This document shows, one piece after another, positions 55,219-63,900 of a stretch of DNA of 64,000 bases. The notes beneath the pieces were generated by a model, which saw only the letters and a list, made by a program, of their open reading frames with translations, did not search any database and was not told the origin of the DNA. Positions within the stretch are counted from its first letter, which is position 1. Every line of letters begins with the position of its first letter. The position numbers and the translations under genes are program-made. The stretch is from an uncultured Ferrovibrio sp. (GTDB taxonomy: Bacteria; Pseudomonadota; Alphaproteobacteria; Ferrovibrionales; Ferrovibrionaceae): NCBI RefSeq assembly GCF_937960835.1, contig NZ_CALGPC010000001.1, positions 112,280 through 176,279 of the forward strand, read 5' to 3'.

Positions 55219-56000
55219 CCGTTCATTTCATCGGCGCCGGACCGGGCGCGCCCGACCTGATCACCCTGCGCGGCGCGGAGCTCATCAGACGCAGCCCGGT
55301 CTGCCTTTATGCCGGCTCGCTGGTGCCGAAAGAGGTGGTGGCGCTGGCGCCACAAGATGCCCGGGTGATCGACACCGCGCCCTTGAACCTCGACGAGATC
55401 ATGGCCGAAATCGAGGCGGCGTATGCCAAGGGTGAGGATGTCGCGCGGGTGCATTCGGGCGATCCGTCGCTCTATGGCGCCATTGCCGAGCAGATCCGTC
55501 GCCTGAAGCAGCGCGGCATCCCTTACACGATTACGCCGGGTGTGCCGGCTTTTGCCGCCGCCGCCGCCGCGCTGCAGACGGAACTCACCTTGCCTGAGAT
55601 CGCGCAGAGCGTGGTGCTGACCCGCACGGCGATGAAATCCTCCGACATGCCGCCGGGCGAGACGCTGGAGAATTTCGCCCGCACCGGCGCGACGCTTGCC
55701 ATTCATCTCTCGATCCGCAACATGCGCCATGTGGTGGAGGCGCTGACGCCGCATTACGGCGCGGATTGTCCGGTCGCCATCGTGGTGCGCGCCACCTGGC
55801 CGGATCAGCAGATCATCCGCGGCAGCTTAAAGGACATCGCGGCCAAAGTGCGGGCGGCGAAGATCACGCGCACGGCGCTGATCCTGGTGGGCCATGTGCT
55901 GGCGGAGGATGCGGAGTTCCGCGGCAGCGCCCTTTACGATCCCCAGCACGTTCATGTGCTGCGGCCAAGCCGGAAGAAAAAGACAAAGGCGGCAAGTTAA
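55215..56000 (+). CDS. cobM: Precorrin-4 C11-methyltransferase CobM/CbiF
   Basis: The 261-residue tetrapyrrole methylase has VHFIGAGPGAPDLITLRGAE, YAGSLVPKEVV, VHSGDPSLYGAIAEQIRRL and PGVPAFAAAAAAL. It methylates C11. It is the last gene of the rightward run and converges with cobK (6-nt gap). The C-terminus is Lys-rich (RKKKTKAAS). Confidence 0.96.
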   Translation: MTVHFIGAGPGAPDLITLRGAELIRRSPVCLYAGSLVPKEVVALAPQDARVIDTAPLNLDEIMAEIEAAYAKGEDVARVHSGDPSLYGAIAEQIRRLKQRGIPYTITPGVPAFAAAAAALQTELTLPEIAQSVVLTRTAMKSSDMPPGETLENFARTGATLAIHLSIRNMRHVVEALTPHYGADCPVAIVVRATWPDQQIIRGSLKDIAAKVRAAKITRTALILVGHVLAEDAEFRGSALYDPQHVHVLRPSRKKKTKAAS

Positions 56001-56006
56001 CTGGCG

Positions 56007-56780
56007 CTATACCGCGTAGATATTGATCCAGGCCAGCGCGGCGCCGACCGAATCCAGGATTTCCCCGGGCGGCAAGGGCGGGCGGTCGATCATCAGCACC
56101 GGCAGGTGAAGTTCGGCTGCCGCCGCAATCTTGCCGGCCGCGCCGCCGGAATTCTTGGTCACCAGCATGTCGATCTGGTGCTTCTGCATCAGCGCCTTTT
56201 CCTCCTCGGGCTGGAACGGCCCGCGCCCCAGCACGATTTCGCCGCGCGGCAGCCGAATGCCGTCGCCGGGCGGATCGATCATGCGGGTAAGGAACCAGCG
56301 CGCCGAGCCATTGCGCTCGCCCTCCTCGCCCAGCGGCACGAAAGGCCCAAGCTCCTGCCGCCCGAGCGTGAGAAAAATGCGCCGCGCCGGATGGAAGCGC
56401 AGGAATGTGGCCGCCGCCGAAATGCTGGGCATGATGGTCCAGCGGTCGCCAGGCGAGGGCGACCAGGGCGGCCGCACCAGCTTGGCGCGGGGGATGCCAA
56501 GCTTGAGGCAGGCGTCATGCGCATTGCGCGCGATCTGCGAAGCGAAAGGATGCGTCGCATCCAGCACCATCTCGATCGCCTCGTTCATCAGATAGGTGGT
56601 CAGGCCCGGAACGCCGCCAAAGCCGCCGATACGCACTTCGCCCGGCGGCCGCACCGGCTCTTCGGTGCGCCCAGCCAGGGACGAGATGCAATGGACGCGG
56701 CTATTGCCTTCCAATTCCCGCGCTAGGCGCAGGGCTTCGCCCGTGCCGCCCAGCAGCAGGAGTTTGCGTTTCCTAGGCAT
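56007..56780 (-). CDS. cobK: (Cobalt-)precorrin-6A reductase CobK/CbiJ
   Basis: The 257-residue NAD(P)H-dependent reductase has LLLGGTGEALRLAREL at the N-terminus, DATHPFASQIARNAHDACLK, FLTLGRQELGPF and LVTKNSGGAAGKIAAAAEL. It overlaps the cbiD stop by 8 nt and is cotranscribed with it leftward. Confidence 0.95.
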   Translation of the reverse strand: MPRKRKLLLLGGTGEALRLARELEGNSRVHCISSLAGRTEEPVRPPGEVRIGGFGGVPGLTTYLMNEAIEMVLDATHPFASQIARNAHDACLKLGIPRAKLVRPPWSPSPGDRWTIMPSISAAATFLRFHPARRIFLTLGRQELGPFVPLGEEGERNGSARWFLTRMIDPPGDGIRLPRGEIVLGRGPFQPEEEKALMQKHQIDMLVTKNSGGAAGKIAAAAELHLPVLMIDRPPLPPGEILDSVGAALAWINIYAV

Positions 56781-57870
56781 GCTTGTTCCCGTCGCTGCGG
56801 CCTACGATATGGCCCGCGCGGTCGACGGCGACCACATCAATTTCGATTTTTGCCGGTGCAACAATGCTCCGCGCGGCGGCACAGGCCTTGGCGGCGACAA
56901 GATCGCTTAAGGCCAGCCCGGCCTCTTGCGCGAGGCTGAGCACTTCCAGCGCCGTATTGGCCGTCCGCGCCTGGGCGACCATGGATTCAGGCGCGCCGAG
57001 TTCGCCCAGCCAGGCGGCCAGACTGTCCTTGTCCACCTGGCTGCGGCCGGAATGCAGATCCATCTGCCCCTGGGCGAGTTTCACCAGCTTGGCGAAGCCG
57101 CCGCCGATGGTCAGCCGCGGCAAGGGATGCTGCCGCAGGTATTTCAGCAAGGCGCCAGCGAAATCGCCCATATCGAGCAGCGCAATATCCGGCAGGCTGT
57201 AAAGCTGCTGCACGGCTGCTTCCGAGGTCGAGCCGGTGCAGCCGGCGACATGGACAAGGCCGGCCGAGCGCGCCACATCAACGCCGCGATGGATCGAATG
57301 GATCCAGGCCGAGCAGGAAAACGGCACGACGATGCCGGTGGTGCCAAGAATGCTCAGACCACCGACGATGCCAAGCCGCGGATTCCAGGTCCGCCGCGCC
57401 AGGTCCTCGCCCCCCGGCACGCTGATCTCGATCTCGACATCGCCGCCATCGCGATGCTGTGCGGCCAGATCGCGGATCACCGCCTGCATCATCTGGCGCG
57501 GCACCGGATTGATCGCAGGCTCGCCCGGCGGCAATGGCAGCCCGGCGCGCGTGATCGTGCCGACGCCCTTGCCCGCTTTGAACAGAATGCCGCTCCCCGG
57601 CTGCGCGCGGCGCACGCGGCTGATGATCAACGCCTGATGGGTAACATCGGGATCGTCGCCCGCATCCTTCACAATCCCGGCCTCGGCCCAGTCTTCGCCG
57701 CGCCGTTCCATCGCCAGGGCAAAGCTGGGTGTTTCGCCCTTCGGCAAGGTGATGCTGACGGGATCGAGAAATTCGCCGGTGAGCAGCGCATGATAAGCCG
57801 CGCGCGTTGCCGCAGTGGCGCAGGCGCCGGTGGTCCATCCCCGACGCAGGCCCGTGCGCGGCGCTGTCAT
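56773..57870 (-). CDS. cbiD: Cobalt-precorrin-5B C1-methyltransferase CbiD
   Basis: The 365-residue protein has RRGWTTGACATAATRAAY at the N-terminus, GGLSILGTTGIVVPFSCSAW in the middle and LDMGDFAGALLKYLRQHP later. It methylates C1 in the cobalt-early pathway, replacing CobF of the aerobic route. ATG 57870 has TGAGGA upstream; ATG 57891 is possible. It is divergent from cobA with a gap of about 64 nt. Confidence 0.95.
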   Translation of the reverse strand: MTAPRTGLRRGWTTGACATAATRAAYHALLTGEFLDPVSITLPKGETPSFALAMERRGEDWAEAGIVKDAGDDPDVTHQALIISRVRRAQPGSGILFKAGKGVGTITRAGLPLPPGEPAINPVPRQMMQAVIRDLAAQHRDGGDVEIEISVPGGEDLARRTWNPRLGIVGGLSILGTTGIVVPFSCSAWIHSIHRGVDVARSAGLVHVAGCTGSTSEAAVQQLYSLPDIALLDMGDFAGALLKYLRQHPLPRLTIGGGFAKLVKLAQGQMDLHSGRSQVDKDSLAAWLGELGAPESMVAQARTANTALEVLSLAQEAGLALSDLVAAKACAAARSIVAPAKIEIDVVAVDRAGHIVGRSDGNKHA

Positions 57871-57934
57871 GTCCTCAGGCGTTTCCGACATGGCGGAAGT
57901 ATACACGCCCGACGCCCCGGTGTACCTTGCCGCA

Positions 57935-58750
57935 ATGCAACTGCCATCGCTTGACATGCCGCAGTTCCAGCCTGGCTGGGTGTGGCTGGTGGGCGCCGGC
58001 CCCGGCGATCCGGGGCTGTTGACCTTGCATGCCGTCAATGCGCTGAACCAGGCCGATGTGGTGATCTACGATGCTTTGGTCGGCGAAGACATCCTGCGCT
58101 GCGCACCGCCCCGCGCGGTGCTGGAATATGCCGGCAAGCGCGGCGGCAAGCCATCGCCCAGGCAGCGCGACATCACCTTGCGGCTGATCGAGCTGGCGCA
58201 GCAGGGCAAGCGCGTGCTGCGGCTTAAAGGCGGCGATCCTTTCGTCTTCGGGCGCGGCGCCGAAGAAGCGCTCAGCCTGCGCGAGGCCGGCATTCCCTTT
58301 CGCGTCATTCCCGGCATTTCCGCCGGCATCGGTGGCCTGGCCTATGCCGGCATTCCGCTGACCCATCGCGACACCAATTCCTGCGTCACGTTTCTGACCG
58401 GCCACAACGCCAGCGGCGAGGTACCGGAAAGCCTGGACTGGGAAGCCATGGTGCGCGCGTCGCCCGTGCTGGTGATCTACATGGCGATCAAGCATCTCGA
58501 TCTTCTGGTTGCCAAGCTGCGCCATGCCGGGTTGAGCGCCGAGCGGCCGGCGGCGCTGGTCTCGCATGCAACCCTGCCCAACATGCGTGTGCTGACGACA
58601 ACCCTTGGCCGTGCCGTCGAAGACGCCCGCGAAGCCGCCATTGAACCGCCGGCGCTGTTCGTCGTCGGCGAGGTGGTGGCGCTCCACGAGATCTTCGGCA
58701 GCAGCGATCTGCAAGCGAAAACGGCGCCAGCATGCCCGGCCAGCACGTAA
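57935..58750 (+). CDS. cobA: Uroporphyrinogen-III C-methyltransferase CobA
   Basis: The 271-residue SUMT makes precorrin-2, the entry point to corrins. Motifs are VWLVGAGPGDPGLLTLHAVN, YDALVGEDIL, RLKGGDPFVFGRGAEEA, IPGISAGIGGLAYAGIPLTH and IYMAIKHLD. The start is uncertain (57935 chosen; in-frame ATGs at 57869 and 57890 would extend it and overlap the cbiD start region). It overlaps cobB by 19 nt. Confidence 0.94.
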   Translation: MQLPSLDMPQFQPGWVWLVGAGPGDPGLLTLHAVNALNQADVVIYDALVGEDILRCAPPRAVLEYAGKRGGKPSPRQRDITLRLIELAQQGKRVLRLKGGDPFVFGRGAEEALSLREAGIPFRVIPGISAGIGGLAYAGIPLTHRDTNSCVTFLTGHNASGEVPESLDWEAMVRASPVLVIYMAIKHLDLLVAKLRHAGLSAERPAALVSHATLPNMRVLTTTLGRAVEDAREAAIEPPALFVVGEVVALHEIFGSSDLQAKTAPACPAST

Positions 58751-60051
58751 CCCGCGGCCTGATCGTCGCCGCGCCGGCATCGGGCAGCGGCAAGACCACC
58801 GTGACGCTGGCGCTGATCAGGCTGCTGGCCCGCGAAGGCCGCGCCGTGGCGCCGTTCAAGACCGGGCCGGATTACATCGACGGCGCGTTTCATCGCGCCG
58901 CCAGCGCCGGGCGGCCCTGCTGCAATCTCGATGTCTTTGCGATGCGCCGCGACACCATCGACGGCGTGATGGCCTTCGGCGCCCGCGATGCCGAACTGGT
59001 GATCGTCGAAGGCGTGATGGGGCTGTTCGACGGCGCCGCCAATGGCGAGGGCTCGACCGCCGATCTCGCCGCCATGCTGAACCTGCCGGTCGTGCTGGTG
59101 ATCGATGCCGCGCGGCAAAGCCAGTCGGTGGCGGCGCTGACCCATGGTTTCCGCAGTTTCCGCAGCGATGTCAGCATTGCCGGGCTGATCCTCAACCGCG
59201 TCGCGTCCGAGCGGCATGAACAGCTTTTGCGCAATGCGCTGGCGCCGCTGCAACTGCCGGTGCTCGCCGCCCTGCCGCCGGAAGGCGACCTGACCCTGCC
59301 GAGCCGCCATCTGGGCCTGGTCCAGGCGCAGGAACGCGACGGGCTGGATTATTTCCTCGACCGCGCCGCCGACTGGCTGCACCGCTATCTCGACCGCAAC
59401 GCGCTGGATGCAGTGCTGCAGCCGGTGTCGCTGCGTAAAACACCGCTGCGGCCGGTGCCGCCGCTGGGGCAGCGCATCGCGGTCGCCGGTGATGACGCCT
59501 TTGCCTTTGCCTATCCGCATCTTCTGGAGGGCTGGCGGCTGCAGGGCGCAGAGCTGTCGCTCTTCTCGCCGCTCAGCAACGAAGCGCCGGCGGCGGATGC
59601 CGATGCCATCTTCCTGCCCGGCGGCTATCCCGAACTGCATGCCGGCAGGCTGGCCGCAAATACCGCGCTGATGCAGGGCCTGCGCGGTGCGGCCGCGCGC
59701 GGTGCGGCGATCTATGGCGAATGCGGCGGCTACATCCTGCTGGGCGAAGGGCTGACCGACAGCGAGGGCAGGACCCATGCGATGGCGGGCCTGCTGCCGA
59801 TTGCGACCAGCTTTGCGCAGCGCCAGCGTCATCTTGGCTATCGCCGCATCACCGCCCTGACGGATACGCCGCTGGGGTCGCGCGGCAGCCGCTTCCGCGG
59901 CCATGAATTCCACTACACCACCGAAATCGCGCGCGGCGCGGCCGAGCCGCTGTTTCAGGCCGCTGACGCCGAGATGAACGAGCTTGGCTTGATCGGCGCG
60001 CGCGCAGGCTCAGTTTTCGGCAGTTATCTGCATCTGATCGATCGCGAATAG
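58732..60051 (+). CDS. cobB: Cobyrinate a,c-diamide synthase CobB/CbiA
   Basis: The 439-residue enzyme amidates the a and c carboxylates using glutamine. The dethiobiotin-synthetase-like ATPase domain starts with VAAPASGSGKTTVTLALIRL, then GPDYIDGAFH and VEGVMGLFDG. A class I glutamine amidotransferase domain follows with FLPGGYPELHA and the catalytic Cys in YGECGGYILLGEGL. It is translationally coupled to cobA. Confidence 0.96.
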   Translation: MPGQHVTRGLIVAAPASGSGKTTVTLALIRLLAREGRAVAPFKTGPDYIDGAFHRAASAGRPCCNLDVFAMRRDTIDGVMAFGARDAELVIVEGVMGLFDGAANGEGSTADLAAMLNLPVVLVIDAARQSQSVAALTHGFRSFRSDVSIAGLILNRVASERHEQLLRNALAPLQLPVLAALPPEGDLTLPSRHLGLVQAQERDGLDYFLDRAADWLHRYLDRNALDAVLQPVSLRKTPLRPVPPLGQRIAVAGDDAFAFAYPHLLEGWRLQGAELSLFSPLSNEAPAADADAIFLPGGYPELHAGRLAANTALMQGLRGAAARGAAIYGECGGYILLGEGLTDSEGRTHAMAGLLPIATSFAQRQRHLGYRRITALTDTPLGSRGSRFRGHEFHYTTEIARGAAEPLFQAADAEMNELGLIGARAGSVFGSYLHLIDRE

Positions 60052-60175
60052 CAGCCGCCGGACATTGCCGCGCCGACCGGCTTGCAGCCATGCGGCCCGC
60101 TGCTACGATCCGCCCGAGACAGTCGATTCGCCTGTCTTAACCGATCCTTACCGAGTTTGCTGTAGTCCGGCCTTC

Positions 60176-60730
60176 ATGCTGACGCGTTTTGCCCTGTTGC
60201 TTCTGCTTGCCGTAAGCGTGGCGCCGGTTGCTGGCTGGGCCGCGGAGGCCGCGCCGAAAGCGCCCGATGCTGCGTCTGTTCCCAAGCAGCCGGTGCCGGA
60301 AAAAGGTTCGGATTCCGGCCTTCCGGTGCCGCGTTTCGTCAGTCTCGCCGCCGACAAGGTCAATGCCCGCACCGGCCCCGGCTCGCGGTATCCCATCGCC
60401 TGGCAGTATCAGCGCCGCGGCCTGCCGGTCGAGGTGATCGCCGAATACGAATACTGGCGGCGGGTGCGCGATTACGACGGCACCGAAGTCTGGGTGCACA
60501 AGAACCTGACCTCAGGCAAGCGCTATGCGCTGGTCGACGGCACGGTGCGGTCACTCTACAGCAAGCCGGATCAGGATGCCGATGTGCTGCTGACCGCCGA
60601 ACCCGGCGTGCAGGCGCGCCTGCGCAAATGCCCGAACCTCTCCTGGTGCCAGGTGGAGATTGCCGGAACCAAGGGCTGGATGCCGCGCGCCCATCTCTGG
60701 GGCCTCTATCCGCACGAAATCTTCGACTGA
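60176..60730 (+). CDS. Exported SH3-domain protein
   Basis: The 184-residue protein has a signal peptide (MLTRFALLLLLAVSVAPVAG, then WAAEA). A Pro/Lys linker is followed by bacterial SH3-like repeats (FVSLAADKVNARTGPGSRYP, EVIAEYEYWRRVRDYDGTEV, ending CQVEIAGTKGWMPRAHLWGL). Such periplasmic proteins bind cell-wall or protein partners; the function is unknown. ATG 60176 gives the signal peptide. Confidence 0.85.
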   Translation: MLTRFALLLLLAVSVAPVAGWAAEAAPKAPDAASVPKQPVPEKGSDSGLPVPRFVSLAADKVNARTGPGSRYPIAWQYQRRGLPVEVIAEYEYWRRVRDYDGTEVWVHKNLTSGKRYALVDGTVRSLYSKPDQDADVLLTAEPGVQARLRKCPNLSWCQVEIAGTKGWMPRAHLWGLYPHEIFD

Positions 60731-60812
60731 ATTTTGCGCTGGCGCAAAAAAGCGCCGTGATGCGACCTTGCGCCGCCTCGCGCTGCGCCGCCGCCTGCCC
60801 TAGATAAGGGCC

Positions 60813-61343
60813 ATGGATCATGACCACGACACGCCGGACAGCACCTATGCCGAGCGCCAGGCCCGCCGCGCAGCCCTGGCGCCAGGCGCCGCCGTCGGCA
60901 TTACCGAAGACATGGTGCGCGACGTGGTGCACAGCTTCTATGGCCGCATCCGCGCCGATGCCCTGCTGGGACCGATCTTCAATCGCGTGATCGGCGACAA
61001 CTGGGATCAGCATCTGGCCAAGATGTGCGATTTCTGGTCATCGGTGCTGCTGATGACCGGCCGCTATGAAGGCCGGCCGATGCCGGCGCATATCAAGATC
61101 GAGGTCGCGCCGCCCGCCAACGAAAACCAGGGTTTCGGGCCTGGCCTCGATGCCGCGCATTTCGATCACTGGCTGACGCTGTTCCGTCAGACCGTGGCGG
61201 AACGCTGCCCGCCGGAAGCAGCTGCCCTGTTCGAGGACCGCGCGCAGCGCATCGCACAGTCGTTATTGATGGGCATCCGCTTCAGCCGCGGCGAGACGCC
61301 AGACTGGCTGGGCCCGGCGAAAAGCGCGCCGGCTGCCGGCTAG
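60813..61343 (+). CDS. Group III truncated hemoglobin
   Basis: The 176-residue globin-like protein has ITEDMVRDVVHSFYGRIRAD, then GDNWDQHLAKMCDFWSSVLL, and MTGRYEGRPMPAH with the likely proximal His in the last segment. The 2-on-2 fold and length fit trHb group III (YjbI/GlbP type), with an extended His/Asp-rich N-terminus (MDHDHDTPD). It probably binds O2 or NO. It converges with the PPOX gene, overlapping by 4 nt at the stops. Confidence 0.85.
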   Translation: MDHDHDTPDSTYAERQARRAALAPGAAVGITEDMVRDVVHSFYGRIRADALLGPIFNRVIGDNWDQHLAKMCDFWSSVLLMTGRYEGRPMPAHIKIEVAPPANENQGFGPGLDAAHFDHWLTLFRQTVAERCPPEAAALFEDRAQRIAQSLLMGIRFSRGETPDWLGPAKSAPAAG

Positions 61344-61948
61344 TAGAGCCGGTTCTTGTAACTGTCCTGCAGATAGGCGTCGGTTTGCTCGGCTTCGAGG
61401 CCTGAGATCTGATCGGCGATGATCCGGCCAAGCGTCGGAAAGCTGCTGCGCTCGATATGCCTGGCCGGATTCCACAGATCCGAGCGGATCAGCGCCTTGC
61501 CGCAATGGAAAAACACCTCGCGCACGCTGATCTCCAAAGCTGACGCCGGCACGCGCCCATGCACGGCGAAGGGCGCGAGGCGCGCGGGATCGGTGACGAT
61601 CTTCGCCGTGCCGTTCACCCGCAGGCTTTCATTGATGCCCGGCACCAGGAACAGCAGCCCCACCGACGGGTCGTGCACAATGTTGCGCAGGCTGTCGATC
61701 AGGTTGTTGCCGCGCCGGTCCGGCAGCAGCAGGGTGTGATCGTCGATAACCGCCACGAAGCCCGGCGCATCGCCGCGCGGCGAACAATCGGCGCCATCCG
61801 GCCCACGCGTGGCCAGCGTAAGGAACGGCGACAGTGCGATGAAGGCCTTGGCATGCTTGTCCAGCTTGGGCAGGATCTTCTTCTGCACCAGTTCGCTCGG
61901 CTGGCCATAGCATTGCCGCAGATCGCTTTCGGAGGTCATCGTCGACAT
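61340..61948 (-). CDS. PPOX-class FMN-dependent flavoprotein (MSMEG_1061/DR_2398-like)
   Basis: The 202-residue split-barrel flavoprotein has FIALSPFLTLATRGPDGADC, SPRGDAPGFVAVIDDHTLLL, then PDRRGNNLIDSLRNIVHDPS. This pattern is typical of pyridoxamine-5'-phosphate-oxidase-like proteins of the MSMEG_1061 group. The substrate is unknown. ATG 61948 has AAGGA 8 nt upstream. Confidence 0.85.
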   Translation of the reverse strand: MSTMTSESDLRQCYGQPSELVQKKILPKLDKHAKAFIALSPFLTLATRGPDGADCSPRGDAPGFVAVIDDHTLLLPDRRGNNLIDSLRNIVHDPSVGLLFLVPGINESLRVNGTAKIVTDPARLAPFAVHGRVPASALEISVREVFFHCGKALIRSDLWNPARHIERSSFPTLGRIIADQISGLEAEQTDAYLQDSYKNRLY

Positions 61949-62016
61949 CGCGGGGTTCCTTATGTCCGGGGCGGAACCCATGGTGACGCGATGCAACGCT
62001 GCGATCAACGATCAAA

Positions 62017-62457
62017 TCATCCTGCTGGCGCGGCTGCGGCATGCGGCACGATGACCACGCTCGGCGCCGAGCGCATCGCCAGGCCGTGAAAGACCGCCTC
62101 GATATTGTTGCCGACCGGATCGATCAGAAACGCGGCGTAATAGCCAGGATGATATTGCTTGCGGAAACCCGGCTCGCCATGGCTGCGGCCGCCGGCTGCA
62201 AGGCCAGCATCGTAGAAGCGGTCGACCATGTCGCGGTCAAGAGCCTGGAAGGCGATGTGATGCCGCCCGGTCGGAAGCTCGTCCGGCAGGCGCGGTTCGG
62301 AGACGTAAAGCTCGTCAGTGAAGAAGTAGCCCGGACCTTCGCCGGAAATTCCAATACCCAGCGCATTCAGGATGGCGGCATAGAACCGCTTCATCGGCGC
62401 CAGATCGGGCACGATGAGGTGGATGTGATCGACCAGCCGGCCGCGATGGAACTGCAT
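62017..62457 (-). CDS. VOC (glyoxalase/bleomycin-resistance)-family protein
   Basis: The 146-residue protein has a VOC fold with metal-ligand-like positions: VDHIHLIVPDLAPMKRFYAA at the N-terminus, TGRHHIAFQALDRDMVDRFY in the middle and YYAAFLIDPVGNNIEAVFHG near the end. It is likely a cytosolic metalloenzyme or binding protein; the substrate is unknown. The next gene on the strand (PPOX) begins 68 nt downstream. Confidence 0.87.
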   Translation of the reverse strand: MQFHRGRLVDHIHLIVPDLAPMKRFYAAILNALGIGISGEGPGYFFTDELYVSEPRLPDELPTGRHHIAFQALDRDMVDRFYDAGLAAGGRSHGEPGFRKQYHPGYYAAFLIDPVGNNIEAVFHGLAMRSAPSVVIVPHAAAAPAG

Positions 62458-62539
62458 GAGGGCCTCCCTTCTGCTATCGGCAGCAGAAACGCAGGAGGCG
62501 CGGCGATTGATCCGTGGCGAGGGTCAAAAACCCGCGGCC

Positions 62540-62625
62540 GTCATGCCACGGCTTGGCCGTGGCATCCATGAGTTTTCATTTATTGAAAAAAACTCGTGGA
62601 TGCTCGGACCAAGTCCGAGCATGAC
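62540..62625. repeat. RIME-like composite palindromic repeat
   Basis: Two hairpins flank a central inverted repeat. The left is GCCACGG-cttgg-CCGTGGC (62545-62563) and the right GCTCGGAC-caa-GTCCGAGC (62602-62620). The whole unit is bounded by GTCATGC (62540-62546) and GCATGAC (62619-62625), and the centre pairs GAGTTTT with AAAACTC and GCATCCA with TGGATGC. This layout matches palindromic mosaic repeats found in intergenic DNA of alphaproteobacteria. Confidence 0.8.
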
Positions 62626-62790
62626 ATTTCTGTACGGACGGCGGTTCAAGCGCAGCCAACCTGCCGGCAGGATCGTGTAGAGGTTGGGGAGTGTGTGGCT
62701 CTATCGTCGGCCCAGCTACGCCGGGATCATCGTCCGAATCGACCGGCTCATATCCCGCCCGAAGCATTTCCTGGTGCTGTATTTCCGCAG

Positions 62791-63021
62791 CTAGGCCGCG
62801 TAGATGCCGCCAGGTCGATCGAGCGTGCGCCGATCGACGGCTGGGCATTTCCATGCTTCACGCATCAACTGCTTGCAAAGGAATTTCAGCCCTTCCCGCC
62901 GGACGAACAGATCCGCGTTCTCGAAACGCAGCTCGTTCATCTGTTCAGCCAAGCTGGCATTCTCGCGCTCCAGCTCTGCAACACGCGCCTTCAACTGATC
63001 GTATTTTTGAGCCAATCCCAT
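62791..63021 (-). CDS. Small coiled-coil hypothetical protein
   Basis: The 76-residue ORF has a clear heptad pattern (KYDQLKARVAELERENASLA, then EQMNELRFENADLFVRRE). The remainder is short and basic. The ribosome-binding site is weak. No family is recognised; the coiled coil makes it more believable than other ORFs in this poorly coding end region. Confidence 0.45.
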   Translation of the reverse strand: MGLAQKYDQLKARVAELERENASLAEQMNELRFENADLFVRREGLKFLCKQLMREAWKCPAVDRRTLDRPGGIYAA

Positions 63022-63087
63022 GTGGTCCGCCGAGTGTGGAGCTACTATCGACTGAGCAGCCGGTCGGCCGGCTGTTCAACTGGGAAA

Positions 63088-63321
63088 TCACTTCCCGCTG
63101 TAGGGGCAGCCAAGTTCGCGCAGCGTCGTCAGAACCGGCGCCAGCTCCAGCGTTGTAATGACAGCCTGCCGCTCCCTTTTTCTGCTCAGATTCGTCGCCA
63201 TCTGGTCGACCATCTTGTCTAGCTGGGCTTTCAGGCCTTCGCACGTCGCCTGCCGAGAATCTTTCGCGGTTGCCGTACCAGCAACCAGTAGAATGGCGAA
63301 ACAAAAGCCAATGATCCGCAT
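63088..63321 (-). CDS. Small exported hypothetical protein
   Basis: The 77-residue protein has a signal peptide (MRIIGFCFAILLVAGTATA) and a short helical mature part with two cysteines (QATCEGLK and ELGCPYSGK) that could form a disulfide. GGGGAG lies 6 nt before the start, a strong site. No family is recognised. Confidence 0.6.
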   Translation of the reverse strand: MRIIGFCFAILLVAGTATAKDSRQATCEGLKAQLDKMVDQMATNLSRKRERQAVITTLELAPVLTTLRELGCPYSGK

Positions 63322-63900
63322 CTAACTCCCCTTCTCTGTCATGAATGAGCGCAACTGTCCGAAATAGCCATTTCTGTCACGCTTTGACTATGCCTCCCAG
63401 AATGCTACAAGCCGAAATAGGCGAGATATCCGTAGACACCTGGCCTTAGTGGCGGTGAGCAGATTCACAAAGATCTGCATGGTAGAACAGGTGATACAGA
63501 GATCCATTGGCCCTCTCGGCTTCAATGATCTGCCGTTGGCGCCTGGCCTCAGTGTCGTCGGCCGGCGCGCCGCTAATTTCCTGCTGTTCCATCCAGGAAA
63601 CCGCACTCGACAGCTATATTGCTCTGTCAGGGTGCGCCAGGGGCCAAATTAGCCGACGCCCGCGATGCGCTGACGGTCTACGACGTTCCTGTTTCTCCTG
63701 TGGCACTGCCGGCGCGTGTGATTCACGCCACCGCCATGGAGGAAGTATTGAGGGGAAGACGGCTCCCGAAGCTGATCCTGACAGCAAGGCCGCGTCTGAA
63801 ACCAAGGCCTTTCTTCAACTGGCTCGCCCAACAAGGATTTGTATAGTGGTATATTGATATAACGGTATACCACTACAACAAACTTACCGGAGGCACTTAA
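63322..63900. other. Region without a confident gene
   Basis: Several overlapping short ORFs occur on both strands but none has a convincing start site, family motif or codon pattern. A plus-strand stretch ending near 63846 (VYDVPVSPVALPARVIH and RPFFNWLAQQGFV) could be the end of a decayed gene. The right end contains the inverted repeat at 63844-63875. Confidence 0.4.
63844..63875 (+). promoter_or_regulatory. 10-bp inverted repeat (operator-like) upstream of the last gene
   Basis: Arms TAGTGGTATA (63844-63853) and TATACCACTA (63866-63875) are a perfect inverted repeat with a 12-nt spacer; outer bases extend it imperfectly. It lies 25 nt upstream of the start codon at 63901, with CGGAGG between, and probably binds a regulator. 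Confidence 0.65.

Noticed and set aside
60733..60754. Terminator after the SH3 gene (TTTTGCGC/GCGCAAAA)
   Set aside because: The inverted repeat has only a 2-nt loop and no T-run on the plus strand; too weak to list.
62576..62854. Minus-strand ORF of 92 codons
   Set aside because: It starts in the coiled-coil ORF region and ends inside the palindromic repeat; no motif or ribosome-binding site.
63507..63857. Overlapping ORFs on both strands near the right edge
   Set aside because: Cys/Arg/Ser-rich translations without family resemblance or start signals.
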